Source: Devosia crocina (GTDB lineage: Bacteria; Pseudomonadota; Alphaproteobacteria; Rhizobiales; Devosiaceae). Taken from it: a stretch of 64,000 bases of DNA. The stretch lies in NCBI RefSeq assembly GCF_900116545.1, contig NZ_FPCK01000002.1, positions 124,001-188,000 of the forward strand. Reading direction: 5' to 3'. The notes under the pieces are model-generated. The model saw only the letters and a list, made by a program, of their open reading frames with translations. It was not told the origin of the DNA and made no database searches. The first letter of the stretch is position 1. The number at the start of each line of letters is the position of its first letter. Made by a program: the position numbers and the translations under genes. Shown in pieces: positions 26,065 to 34,576 of this stretch.

Positions 26065-26667
26065 ATGCCGATAAGCGGCAAGTCCGAGTTCAATGCGCTG
26101 CTTCGCGAAGCAGGGATCGAACCTGAAACTATTGATGCTGTTAAAAATATCGACGCGCTGCTGCAGAACTGGCGGCGTCGTGCCATGAAGCGTGAGCTTG
26201 GCCACCGCGCCCTTGCCGATCTCAAGGTGGGCATCGATCTGGCGCAATTGGACGTGCTGACTGCCATCGCGGGACCAGTCAGCGAGTTTGGAGAAGCGGA
26301 GGGCGAGACAATGATCGCCACGGTTGCCGAGCGCCTCGGCATCGACCCGTCGCGGGCGAGCCGGTTGGTCAGCGAGATGGTTGATGCTGGGTTCGCGCGG
26401 CGGGCGGTTAGTCAGGCGGATGCGCGGCGGACGATCATCGAATTGACCGAGAGCGGCATGGCTGTCGTGGATGCGGTGCGCGCATATAAGTATCTGATAA
26501 TGGGCGATTTTTTGGCCGGCTGGTCCGCCGGAGAGATCGCCGCTTTCGTGCCGATGCTGAAGCGGTTCGGGACATGGATGGACCAGATCGAGCCATCGAC
26601 GGAAAAGCATGCCGAAGACATTGCAGCGCTTGCAGCCGAGATCGGGAAAGCAAAAGAGCCAGCCTGA
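26065..26667 (+). CDS. MarR family transcriptional regulator
   Basis: A 200-aa winged-helix regulator. The central region has the MarR core: LDVLTAIAGPVSEFGEAE, then TVAERLGIDPSRASRLVSEM (recognition helix), then the wing FARRAVSQADARRTIIELTE. An unusual N-terminal extension of about 60 residues precedes it, and the C-terminus is helical for dimerisation. ATG 26065 is preferred over two upstream in-frame ATGs (25996, 26026) because GAGG lies 6 bp before it and the upstream ATGs fall inside the palindromic operator. It probably represses both itself and the divergent MFS exporter. A hairpin overlaps its stop codon. Confidence 0.88.
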   Translation: MPISGKSEFNALLREAGIEPETIDAVKNIDALLQNWRRRAMKRELGHRALADLKVGIDLAQLDVLTAIAGPVSEFGEAEGETMIATVAERLGIDPSRASRLVSEMVDAGFARRAVSQADARRTIIELTESGMAVVDAVRAYKYLIMGDFLAGWSAGEIAAFVPMLKRFGTWMDQIEPSTEKHAEDIAALAAEIGKAKEPA

Positions 26668-26678
26668 AGGCCGGCTCT
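26655..26678 (-). terminator. Rho-independent terminator for the DEAD-box helicase gene
   Basis: A 10-bp stem with one mismatch (AGAGCCAGCC / GGCCGGCTCT) and loop TGAA. Read on the minus strand it is followed by TTTTGCTTT, as expected for a terminator, 24 bp after the helicase stop. It overlaps the end of the convergent MarR gene. Confidence 0.75.
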
Positions 26679-26701
26679 GATAGGCGGGGATTAAGCGGGC
26701 C

Positions 26702-28609
26702 TTAGTCTTCGGCGCGGCGCTTCTTGTGATCCTTGGCTTTGGGCTTCTTGGGCGCGGCAGAAGCGTCTTCAGGCTTGGCCCATTTGGGCTTGCCCTTGTC
26801 CTTATCCACGGGCTTATAGGCCTTCTTGGGCTTGGGCGGACGGGTCTCGGCCGGTGCGTCCTGCGGAGGCGCGAAGTCGCCCGCAGTCATCTCGGAGGAA
26901 CCGTAGCGCTTTTTGCGCGGGCGCTCCTGCGGAGCAGCCATGGGGTCGTAACGATCTGACCGCTCGAACGATTTCGGTTTGCGCGGACCGCGGTCCGGAC
27001 GATCGGACCGCTCGCCAGGACCATCGACCGCGGCGATGGTGACGTTGCGCTCGCCCGTGCCATTCTTCTCGACGGCCTTGACGAAACTGTCGACCTTATC
27101 GGCGGCAACCTCGAAGATGGTCTCGGTGTCGAAGATGCGGATAGAGCCGATGGCGGCCTTGGTGACATTGCCAGCCTTGCAGATCATCGGCAGGAGCCAG
27201 CGGGGCTCTGCGCGCTGTTTGCGGCCGAGAGTAACCTTGAACCAGGACCCGCCGGCAAAGCGCTCCCGAGTGCGGGGTTCGCGCGGCTCGTCGGGGGCAG
27301 CAGCGCTGACATCTTCGGGCACCGGACGGGCGGCAAGCTGCAGACGCAAATAGGCAGCGGCGAGCGCTTCAGGTGGGTGTTTTGCTAGCAGATTGCTAAC
27401 ACTTTCGGCCTCGTCCTCGGTGATTGGTTCACTCAAAAGCGCAGAGGTGAGAACCTGCTCGCGATAACGGGCATCGATGTCGGCCGCGCTTGGTGGAGCG
27501 GTTTGTTCCGCCTCGATTTTGGCGGTGCGCAGGATGGAGAGGGCCACGCGTTTGCGATGGCTGGGCGTGATGACGACACAGGTGCCCTTGCGGCCCGCCC
27601 GGCCGGTGCGACCGGAGCGGTGGAGAAGCGTTTCGGCATTCATCGGCAGTTCGGCATGAATGACGAGATCGAGATTGGGCAGGTCGATGCCGCGGGCCGC
27701 GACGTCGGTGGCGACGCAGATGCGGGCGCGGCCATCGCGCATGGCCTGAAGGGCGTTAGTGCGCTCGGCCTGGGTCAGCTCGCCCGAAAGGGTGACAACG
27801 GCGAAGCCGCGATTGCTGAGACGGGCAGACAGATGCTTCACCGCTTCGCGGGTCGAGGCGAAGACGATGGTGTTGGTGCTTTCGTACCAGAGGAGCGTGT
27901 TGATGACGGCGTTTTCGCGCTCGTCGGCCGGAACGACCATGAGCTTATAGTCGATATCGGCGTGCTGCTCGCCCGAGGAGGTCGCGGTGATACGCAGGGC
28001 GTCGCGCTGGAACGTCTTGGCGAGTTCGGCAATGGGGCGCGGCACGGTGGCGGAGAAAAGCAGCGTGCGGCGATCTTCGGGCGCGGCGGCGAGGATAAAT
28101 TCGAGATCTTCGCGGAAACCGAGATCGAGCATTTCATCGGCTTCGTCGAGCACTACGGCGCGCAGTGCGGAGGTATCGAGCGAGCCGCGGGTGATGTGAT
28201 CGCGCAAGCGGCCCGGCGTGCCGATGACAATATGGGCGCCACGTTCGAGCGCGCGGCGTTCGGTACGCGGGTCCATGCCGCCAACGCCTGCGGCGGTGAC
28301 CGCGCCGAGCGGCGCATAGAGCCAGTCGAGTTCGCGGCGCACCTGCATGGCAAGCTCACGCGTGGGCGCGATGACGAGGGCGAGCGGGGCACCGGCGACG
28401 GGCAGGATATCGTCTTCGCCCAGAATGGTGGGCGCTATAGCCATGCCGAAGGCGACGGTCTTGCCCGAGCCGGTCTGGGCGGAGACGAGAAGGTCGCGAT
28501 CGGCGGCATTGTCCTCGATGACGGCAGACTGAACGGGTGTCAGGGCGTCGTAGCCCTTGGCCTCGAGGGCGCGGGCGATGGGAGCGAGGATCGTTTCGGG
28601 CAGTGACAT
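26702..28609 (-). CDS. DEAD-box ATP-dependent RNA helicase with DbpA-type RNA-binding domain
   Basis: A 635-aa protein. The helicase core shows motif I AQTGSGKT, Ia PTRELA, II DEAD (VVLDEADEMLDLGF), III SAT and VI HRSGRTGRAGR. After the core comes a DbpA-like RNA-binding domain (SWFKVTLGRKQRAEPRWLLP, then IGSIRIFDTETIFEVA), which in DbpA/CsdA helicases directs binding to 23S rRNA. A basic, low-complexity tail of about 100 residues rich in Lys, Arg and Pro ends the protein. Likely roles are ribosome assembly or cold adaptation. Start taken as ATG 28609; a TTG precedes it directly. A terminator lies downstream. The long plus-strand open frame over this gene is a shadow. Confidence 0.92.
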   Translation of the reverse strand: MSLPETILAPIARALEAKGYDALTPVQSAVIEDNAADRDLLVSAQTGSGKTVAFGMAIAPTILGEDDILPVAGAPLALVIAPTRELAMQVRRELDWLYAPLGAVTAAGVGGMDPRTERRALERGAHIVIGTPGRLRDHITRGSLDTSALRAVVLDEADEMLDLGFREDLEFILAAAPEDRRTLLFSATVPRPIAELAKTFQRDALRITATSSGEQHADIDYKLMVVPADERENAVINTLLWYESTNTIVFASTREAVKHLSARLSNRGFAVVTLSGELTQAERTNALQAMRDGRARICVATDVAARGIDLPNLDLVIHAELPMNAETLLHRSGRTGRAGRKGTCVVITPSHRKRVALSILRTAKIEAEQTAPPSAADIDARYREQVLTSALLSEPITEDEAESVSNLLAKHPPEALAAAYLRLQLAARPVPEDVSAAAPDEPREPRTRERFAGGSWFKVTLGRKQRAEPRWLLPMICKAGNVTKAAIGSIRIFDTETIFEVAADKVDSFVKAVEKNGTGERNVTIAAVDGPGERSDRPDRGPRKPKSFERSDRYDPMAAPQERPRKKRYGSSEMTAGDFAPPQDAPAETRPPKPKKAYKPVDKDKGKPKWAKPEDASAAPKKPKAKDHKKRRAED

Positions 28610-28878
28610 CAATGGCTTTCACAAGAGCAGCCAAAGAGCGGTCGTTCCTCACACAGTTGGAACATTCCCGGTCGAGCGGCTGGCATTTTCTGGGTGGTCC
28701 GCGATGTGGATAAAGACTTCACGGAAAGCAAAAGGCCGCCTCGCGAGGCGGCCTCGATATCGGGGCTTTTAGCCATTGCCTGTGCCTGGCGCAAGACCGG
28801 CCAGCGCATGAGGGGGACCGGCGGATCGCATGGCTGGGGTTAACGGGGGAACCAAGGACCAGTTGGGTCATGGAAGCA

Positions 28879-29101
28879 CCCCCTCACCCGGCGCTACGCG
28901 CCGACCTCTCTCCCAAAGGGAGAGGAATAAGAGGTGCACTGTCGGTTACAAGGTGGAACCAAAGTCCCCCTCACCCGGCGCTACGCGCCGACCTCTCCCC
29001 GAGAGGGAGAGGAATAAGAGGGGCACTGTCAGTTATGAGGTGGAAGCAAAGGCCCCCTCACCCGGCGCTGCGCGCCGACCTCTCCCCCAGAGGGAGAGGT
29101 G
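28879..29101. repeat. Tandem repeat, 87-bp unit, about 2.6 copies, each with two palindromes
   Basis: Copies start with CCCCCTCACCCGGCGCT at 28879, 28966 and 29053, exactly 87 bp apart. Each contains the palindromes GGCGCTACGCGCC (GGCGCTGCGCGCC in copy 3) and CCTCTCCC...GGGAGAGG. The linker (GAGGAATAAGAGG, then GGTGGAA) is also conserved between copies 1 and 2. The array lies in the 527-bp gap between the helicase start and the end of ndk. Nothing else is recognised in that gap apart from the ndk terminator. This looks like a REP/BIME-type unit that was amplified in place. Confidence 0.88.
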
Positions 29102-29111
29102 AAGAAGCGCC

Positions 29112-29128
29112 GGCTGGCTTCGCCAGCC
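29112..29128 (-). terminator. Probable terminator hairpin for ndk
   Basis: A perfect 7-bp stem GGCTGGC/GCCAGCC with a short loop lies 8 bp past the ndk stop (minus strand), followed by a C/T-rich run rather than a clean T-run. Confidence 0.5.
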
Positions 29129-29136
29129 GTCGGATC

Positions 29137-29559
29137 TCAGCCAACCAGTTCTTCGTCCGAGAAGAAGTACTTGATTTCCTGGGCAGCGGTTTCCGGAGCG
29201 TCCGAACCGTGAACCGAGTTTTCGCCGACGGAAAGAGCGAATTCCTTGCGGATGGTGCCTTCGGCAGCGTTTTCCGGATTGGTAGCGCCCATGATTTCAC
29301 GGTTCTTGAGGATCGCGCCTTCGCCTTCGAGGACCTGGACGACAACCGGGGAGGCGATCATCTGCTCAACGAGTTCACCAAAGAAGGGGCGTTCCTTGTG
29401 CACTGCGTAGAAGCCTTCGGCCTGTTCGCGGGTCATGTGGATCTTCTTGAGGGCGACCGGGCGGAGACCGGCTTCCTCGAACTTGGTCAGGATCTTGCCG
29501 ATGAGGTTACGACGGACGGCATCGGGCTTGATGATGGAGAAGGTACGTTCAATCGCCAT
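29137..29559 (-). CDS. ndk: Nucleoside diphosphate kinase
   Basis: A 140-aa enzyme that transfers the gamma-phosphate from ATP to nucleoside diphosphates through a phospho-histidine. The fold signature [18 protein letters not shown] is at the N-terminus, and [17 protein letters not shown] is conserved. The catalytic His lies in [15 protein letters not shown] near residue 117. ATG 29559 matches the family N-terminus (MAIERTF); the frame continues six codons upstream without support. Single-gene unit ending at a hairpin. Confidence 0.97.
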   Translation of the reverse strand: MAIERTFSIIKPDAVRRNLIGKILTKFEEAGLRPVALKKIHMTREQAEGFYAVHKERPFFGELVEQMIASPVVVQVLEGEGAILKNREIMGATNPENAAEGTIRKEFALSVGENSVHGSDAPETAAQEIKYFFSDEELVG

Positions 29560-29660
29560 GGCGGACAGATCCTGCATTTGCTTGGAAGGTGGCGCCTTTT
29601 AGCGGGAGCTTGTGAAGGGCGCAAGACGGGGTGACCGACGCCCCGGATATTCTCGCCACC

Positions 29661-29735
29661 GTCACCGCCCGGGCTTGCCCGGGTGGTCCATGTCTCCCCA
29701 AGGTGGATTGCCCGGACAAGCCCGGGCAATGACGG
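29661..29735. repeat. REP-like paired hairpins
   Basis: Two adjacent palindromes: CACCGCCCGGGCTTGCCCGG region (29664-29684) and ATTGCCCGG...CCGGGCAAT (29708-29730). The second, with flanking GGATTGCCCGGAC and GGGCAATGACGG, recurs at 42166-42195, so this is an interspersed family. It lies between ndk and the small secreted protein gene. Confidence 0.75.
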
Positions 29736-29753
29736 CGGATGAAGTTCAGTGGA

Positions 29754-30134
29754 TCAGTCGTGATCGACATCCGTCGAGGCGGTGGCGATTGTCGACCCGT
29801 CTGGAGCAGCGAGCGTGACGTCGATGCGCGAAACGATGTTTTCGGCCGGGATGGCTTGCTCGACATCGATTTCTTCGACCTGCATGGTGCAGACTTCGGC
29901 TGTCGAAATGGTAGGGAAGGTCACCGCGAGGGTACCGTCGACCAGCTCGCCTACCTCGGCGGGACCGACTTCTTCGCAGGCGCTGCCTTCATACTCGAAT
30001 TCGATCAGGATCTGATTGGCATTGATGCGGGTGGCATCGAGATCGTCGATCCGCTTGTTGGTGTCCTGCGCCAGGGCAGGCGCGGAGAGAGCAAGGGCTG
30101 AAACGAGGGCGAGGGAAATGCGGGCGTCAAACAT
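29754..30134 (-). CDS. Small secreted protein of unknown function
   Basis: A 126-aa protein with a clear signal peptide (MFDARISLALVSALALSAPALA, cleavage before QDTNK) and an acidic mature part of about 104 residues. The mature part has two cysteines (GSACEEVGPAE and AEVCTMQVEEID) that could form a disulfide. ATG 30134 is supported by AAAGGA 7-8 bp upstream; an ATG five codons earlier precedes that site and is less likely. I do not recognise a family. The alternating strand pattern after cleavage suggests a small beta-rich periplasmic protein. Its neighbours (ndk, ABC-F) give no functional hint. Confidence 0.65.
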   Translation of the reverse strand: MFDARISLALVSALALSAPALAQDTNKRIDDLDATRINANQILIEFEYEGSACEEVGPAEVGELVDGTLAVTFPTISTAEVCTMQVEEIDVEQAIPAENIVSRIDVTLAAPDGSTIATASTDVDHD

Positions 30135-30348
30135 GGGGCGTCCTTTCATTCAGTCACTGATGCAGGAATGCCTGCAGGGAAGATAAGATGCATCAAATCC
30201 GGCGACAGATGGGCGCAGCGCACCGCAAGAGAGTTGCCATGTCCGAGCCTTAACTCTATCGATCGCCGAACACTTTATCGCAGGCCCCTGCCCTGTTCGG
30301 GCCGCTTGTGCCTGCGAGCCTTCCTGCTCCAGATCGATTGCCTGCCCC

Positions 30349-32220
30349 ATGCTGACCATTTCCAACATCACCTATCGCATCCAGGGTCGCGAGCTCTTCG
30401 AAGACGCCTCGCTCGTGCTGCCGGCTGGGTCGAAGACCGGGTTCGTGGGCAAGAACGGCACGGGCAAGACGACGCTGTTCCACATCATCCAGGGCCATAT
30501 CGGTGCCGATGCCGGGACGGTCGAGCTGGTGCGCAAGGCGCGGATCGGGGCGGTGGCGCAGGAGGCCCCGGCGGGGGAAGAAACTGTTCTGAGCGTGGTG
30601 TTGGCGGCCGACAAAGAACGAACGGCGCTGATGGCAGAGGCGGAGACCGCGACGGATCCGGACCGGATTGGCGAAATCTATACGCGGCTTGCCGATATCG
30701 AAGCGCATACGGCCGAAGCGCGCGCTTCGTCCATTCTGAAGGGCCTTGGTTTCGAGCAGGACCGACAGAATGCGCCGACGCGGGAACTCTCGGGCGGTTG
30801 GCGGATGCGCGTGGCGCTGGCAGCCGTGCTGTTTTCGCAACCGGACCTGTTGCTGCTCGACGAGCCGACCAACTATCTCGATCTCGAAGGCACGTTGTGG
30901 CTCGAAAAGTATCTCGCGACCTACCCGTATACGGTCTTCATGATCAGCCACGACCGTGACCTCCTCAACAAGGCAGTCAGCTCCATCGTGCATCTCGAGC
31001 ACCGGAAGCTCACCTTGTATAAGGGCAATTACGACACGTTCGAAACGACGCGCCGGATGCAGATGGAGCTCAACAACAAGAGCCGCGAGAAAACGCTCGA
31101 CCAGATCGCGCATCTGCAAAAGTTCGTCGATCGGTTCAAGGCCAAGGCGACCAAGGCCAAGCAGGCGCAGGCGCGCGTCAAGATGATTGAAAAGCTGCGC
31201 CCCCCCGAGGCCATGTTCGACGAATATGCCGCGCCCTTCCATTTCCAGCAGCCCAAGGTGGACCTGCCGACGCCGATGGTGAACCTTGAAAAGGTGGCGA
31301 CCGGCTATGGCGACAAGGTGATCCTGCGCAACATCACCATGCGGATCGATCCGGAAGATCGCATTGCGCTGGTGGGGGTGAACGGCAACGGCAAGTCGAC
31401 CTTTGCCAAGCTTCTCGCTGGCGATATTCCGGCGCTGGACGGGCATTTGCGGATGGGCAAGAAGCTCGAAATTGCCCATTTTGCCCAGCACCAGATGGAC
31501 AAGCTCAAGCCCGAATGGACGCCGCTCGAGCATGTGGCGGAGATGATGCCGCTCGAGAACGAAACCAAGCGGCGCAGCCGGCTCAACCAGATGGGCCTGA
31601 CGACGAGCCGCATGGATACAAAGGCCAAGCACCTTTCGGGTGGCGAGCGGGCGCGGCTCCTGATGGGGCTCATCACCTTTGGTGGGCCGGGAATGATGAT
31701 CCTCGACGAGCCGACCAACCACCTCGATATCGACAGCCGCGATGCGCTGGTGCATGCGCTCAACGAATATGAAGGCGCGGTGCTGATCATCAGCCACGAC
31801 CGCTATCTGATCGAAGCAACCTGCGACCGGCTCTGGATCGCCGAAGGCGGGACCATTCGCGAGCTCGACGAGGATCTCGAAAGCTATCAGCGCAGCATCA
31901 CCTCCAACCGGGACAGCAAGACCAGTGCTGCCAACCAGAGCGGCGAGCGCAAGCTGTCGCGTCAGGAGGCAGCGGCGCGGCGGGCGGAGCTCGCCCCGCT
32001 CAAAGGGCGCATCAAGGACGCGGAAACCAAGATGGGCCGATTGCAGGTAGAAATCGAAAAGATCGACACCCAGCTCGCTGACCCCAAGGTCTATAACGGT
32101 TCTCCCGAACGGCTGATTGCGCTCGGGAAAGACAAGGCGCGCTTTGCCGCCGACCTGACGACCACCGAAGAGCAGTGGCTGGTGCTGAGCGCCGAGCTTG
32201 AGGACGCAGAGCGCGCATAG
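30349..32220 (+). CDS. ABC-F family ATPase (YheS/Uup-like)
   Basis: A 623-aa soluble protein with two ABC domains and no membrane segments. Domain 1 has Walker A GKNGTGKT (34-41), signature LSGGWRMR and LLLDEPTNYLDLEG. The linker (P-site tRNA interaction motif region) contains YKGNYDTFETTRRMQME. Domain 2 has GVNGNGKS, LSGGERAR and MILDEPTNHLDIDS. A C-terminal charged coiled coil (about 530-623) resembles the Uup/YheS DNA- or RNA-binding tail. ABC-F proteins act on the ribosome to modulate translation or resolve stalling. The domain order, length and tail favour YheS/Uup over EttA. It is transcribed alone; nothing suggests an antibiotic-resistance subtype. Confidence 0.92.
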   Translation: MLTISNITYRIQGRELFEDASLVLPAGSKTGFVGKNGTGKTTLFHIIQGHIGADAGTVELVRKARIGAVAQEAPAGEETVLSVVLAADKERTALMAEAETATDPDRIGEIYTRLADIEAHTAEARASSILKGLGFEQDRQNAPTRELSGGWRMRVALAAVLFSQPDLLLLDEPTNYLDLEGTLWLEKYLATYPYTVFMISHDRDLLNKAVSSIVHLEHRKLTLYKGNYDTFETTRRMQMELNNKSREKTLDQIAHLQKFVDRFKAKATKAKQAQARVKMIEKLRPPEAMFDEYAAPFHFQQPKVDLPTPMVNLEKVATGYGDKVILRNITMRIDPEDRIALVGVNGNGKSTFAKLLAGDIPALDGHLRMGKKLEIAHFAQHQMDKLKPEWTPLEHVAEMMPLENETKRRSRLNQMGLTTSRMDTKAKHLSGGERARLLMGLITFGGPGMMILDEPTNHLDIDSRDALVHALNEYEGAVLIISHDRYLIEATCDRLWIAEGGTIRELDEDLESYQRSITSNRDSKTSAANQSGERKLSRQEAAARRAELAPLKGRIKDAETKMGRLQVEIEKIDTQLADPKVYNGSPERLIALGKDKARFAADLTTTEEQWLVLSAELEDAERA

Positions 32221-32343
32221 GCACGCTCATGGCCGGAGATGTCATCGTTATGCCCGGCCTGAAGCCGCGACCGGGTTGAAGTTGCGTTGACAGGAGAGGA
32301 GCCATGGACTCTTCTCCCCAGGGGTCAGACGGCACGAGGGCAC

Positions 32344-33210
32344 ATGATGAAACGCGTTCTGGCACTTCTTGGGAGTGCCCTGCTGATCTCGACAGCGTCA
32401 CCCGCCCTTGCGCAGGACATGACAGGCTTTTCCAAAGCCCAGCGCAATGACATCATCCGCTTTGCCGCCAATAACAGCCTTTTCGTGCTTTACCACGAGA
32501 TGGCGCATCTGCTGATCGACCAGCTGCGGCTGCCAGTTTTGGGCAAAGAAGAAGACGCGGCCGACCACATGGCCACCTGGACCCTACTGCGGCACCGGAC
32601 GGCAGAAGCCGATACGGTGCTGGCCGATGCCGCGGAAGGCTGGATCCTTTCCGGGATCGCCTATGGCAGCGGCGAATACGAAGCCGATTTTTTCGGCGCG
32701 CACAGTCTCGACAAGCAGCGGGCCTATCAGATCGTGTGCCTGATGGTGGGGAGCGACGACACAGCGTTCCGCCCGATCGCCAACCAATATGCCATCGACC
32801 GGGACCGGCAGGACACGTGCCACTATGACTATGAGACGGTGGACCGGAGCCTGAGGGCCGTGCTCGACGAGCATCGGGTCGACTCGGGAACCGGCACAAA
32901 GGTCGACGTGACCTATCACGATGCGGGCGGGCGGTTACGGTTTGCCGCTGATGCCTTCCGCTCGAGCGGGGTCTTCGACCGGGTGGCCGAGGATCTGCGC
33001 TCGACCTACAAGCTGCGCCGCCCGGTGCGGTTCAACGCCAAGCGGTGCGGCGAGGCGAATGCCTACTATGATCCGGCGACGGTGGAGATCATCTTCTGCT
33101 ACGAGCTGATGAAAGACTATATGGAGCTCTATGCCGCCGAATTGCCCGACGAGACGAGCCCCGAGCCGCGCGAAAAGGGCGCGGGAAAGGTCAAGAGCAG
33201 CGGCAGTTAG
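32344..33210 (+). CDS. DUF4344 family putative metallopeptidase, secreted
   Basis: A 288-aa protein with a signal peptide (MMKRVLALLGSALLISTASPALA, cleavage before QDM). The mature part contains the zinc-peptidase HExxH motif in FVLYHEMAHLLIDQL. The downstream acidic segment GEYEADFFGAHSLDKQRAYQ, with GxxEADxxGAHxLD, is characteristic of DUF4344 and probably supplies the third metal ligand. Cys pairs (IVCLM, DTCHY, KRCGEA, IFCYEL) could make disulfides in the periplasm. Substrate unknown. ATG 32344 (or the adjacent ATG 32347) is preceded by GAGGG. It lies 123 bp after the ABC-F gene on the same strand. The C-terminus is low-complexity and Lys/Ser/Gly-rich. Confidence 0.82.
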   Translation: MMKRVLALLGSALLISTASPALAQDMTGFSKAQRNDIIRFAANNSLFVLYHEMAHLLIDQLRLPVLGKEEDAADHMATWTLLRHRTAEADTVLADAAEGWILSGIAYGSGEYEADFFGAHSLDKQRAYQIVCLMVGSDDTAFRPIANQYAIDRDRQDTCHYDYETVDRSLRAVLDEHRVDSGTGTKVDVTYHDAGGRLRFAADAFRSSGVFDRVAEDLRSTYKLRRPVRFNAKRCGEANAYYDPATVEIIFCYELMKDYMELYAAELPDETSPEPREKGAGKVKSSGS

Positions 33211-33245
33211 GAAGCTGGTTCATCATTTTTCCGTTGTGCAAGGCT

Positions 33246-33863
33246 TCAGCTGAACCCGACATAGCGGCCCGGGCGGTGGTTGAGGGCGATGATCAGATTG
33301 AGAACCAGCGCCCCAAGGATCGAATAGATGACCCGATCGAAGGGCAGAATGAAGAAAGCGGCCACAAGGATTAGAAGGTCGACGCCAAGCTGGAAGTAGC
33401 CGGCGCGGATGCCGAAATTCTCCTGCACAAAAAGCGCCAGGATATTGATGCCGCCCACGCTCGCCTTGTGCCGGAAGAGCGAAAGAATGCCGAGGCCCAT
33501 CAGCCCGCCACCGATCAGCGCGGCAAAAAGCGGCTCGACATCGGAAATATCAAGCCAGACCGGGAACTGCACCGTCATCACCGACACAAGGCCGACGCAA
33601 GCAAAGGTCTTGATGGCGAAGGGCCAGCCCATGCGCAGGACCGCCAGCACGTAGAACGGCAGGTTGATCAAAAAGAACAGCACCCCGAACGGCCAGCCGG
33701 TGGCGTATTGGAGAAGGAGCGCGAGGCCGGCTGAACTGCCCGTGGTCAGCTGGACTTCGGCGTAAAAGACGATGCCGAGGGACACCAGCGTCGTGCCGAT
33801 CAGCATGGCGAAAATGTCCTCGGGCAGCGAATGCCGGCTGGGGGTCGAAAGATCGGGGGTCAT
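33246..33863 (-). CDS. YitT family membrane protein
   Basis: A 205-aa inner-membrane protein with five to six hydrophobic helices: FAMLIGTTLVSLGIVFYAEV, then GLALLLQYATGWPFGVLFFL, then FACVGLVSVMTVQF. Also conserved is FRHKASVGGINILALFVQE, the region typical of YitT (DUF161) proteins. The soluble C-terminal DUF2179 domain of longer YitT proteins is absent; the protein ends after the last helix with NHRPGRYVGFS. Function of the family is not established. ATG 33863 overlaps the holC stop by 4 bp (ATGA), so it is translationally coupled to holC. The two products have no known functional link. Confidence 0.82.
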   Translation of the reverse strand: MTPDLSTPSRHSLPEDIFAMLIGTTLVSLGIVFYAEVQLTTGSSAGLALLLQYATGWPFGVLFFLINLPFYVLAVLRMGWPFAIKTFACVGLVSVMTVQFPVWLDISDVEPLFAALIGGGLMGLGILSLFRHKASVGGINILALFVQENFGIRAGYFQLGVDLLILVAAFFILPFDRVIYSILGALVLNLIIALNHRPGRYVGFS

Positions 33864-34306
33864 GCCTTTTTCACCCAGCGGCCATCGGCTTCCTGCTGCC
33901 AATAGGTGACGGTGTTGCCATCGCGCAGGGCGCGCCAGGCCTGACGGGCTTCAGCCACCGCTTCAGAATCAAGACCGGAAAACATATAGACCACGCGCTG
34001 ATATCCTTGGGTCGAACGGGGCACGGCCCGATCCACGAAAAAGCGGACGGTTGCGCCATTGGGATTATCCTCTCCGGTGGTGAGCAGGACAGGTTGATGC
34101 TTGTCGGCCTCGCCACCTGCAAGGCCGTGGGCCAGAAAAGAATCATCCCGATAGGTCCAGAGATGGGTATCGAGCGCTTCGGCGCGTTCGCTCGACCCCA
34201 CTTCGACGACAGCCCGCCAGCCGCGCTCCAGCGTCTTTTCAAGAAGCTGGGGCAAGACGGATTCGAGGGGGCGGACTTCGAGGTGATAGAAGAGGACTTC
34301 GGCCAT
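33860..34306 (-). CDS. holC: DNA polymerase III chi subunit
   Basis: A 148-aa protein matching HolC: MAEVLFYHLEVRPLESVLPQ at the start, then LLEKTLERGWRAVV, LWTYRDDSFLAHG, QPVLLTTGEDNPNGA and the C-terminal YWQQEADGRWVKKA. Chi links the clamp loader to single-strand-binding protein at the replication fork. ATG 34306 is the family start; the frame extends 53 codons further upstream with low-quality sequence. In many alphaproteobacteria holC follows pepA near lptF; pepA is not found here, but the divergent neighbour is indeed lptF. Overlaps the YitT start by 4 bp. Confidence 0.9.
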   Translation of the reverse strand: MAEVLFYHLEVRPLESVLPQLLEKTLERGWRAVVEVGSSERAEALDTHLWTYRDDSFLAHGLAGGEADKHQPVLLTTGEDNPNGATVRFFVDRAVPRSTQGYQRVVYMFSGLDSEAVAEARQAWRALRDGNTVTYWQQEADGRWVKKA

Positions 34307-34576
34307 GGCCCATCTTACCGGGCAGCAACGCGGCGCGCCATGGGGAGGATCGGCCCGGATCCCCCCCTTGAGGCTCTTTCCACACGCAGAGCTGAGCCAT
34401 ACGGATAGCGCGAGACGTCCGCCCTCCCCCCGCCGATGCTCGCTGCAACAAGGCAACAGGCGCACGGGATTTGAGGTGGAACCGCGTCAATCTGTTTGTT
34501 TCCATTGTGGAACTGGCCCATGGTGCCGCCATTCGCAGGCCATGTTTGCGGCCCGAAGGGATGATACTGCGCCTCC

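Noticed and set aside
27503..28606. 367-codon open frame on the plus strand opposite the DEAD-box helicase
   Set aside because: It mirrors the helicase frame in GC-rich DNA; the translation has no domain pattern while the minus strand shows all DEAD-box motifs.
28860..29110. CRISPR array at the 87-bp repeats
   Set aside because: The units are 87 bp with conserved linkers and internal palindromes; there are no unique spacers and no cas genes nearby.
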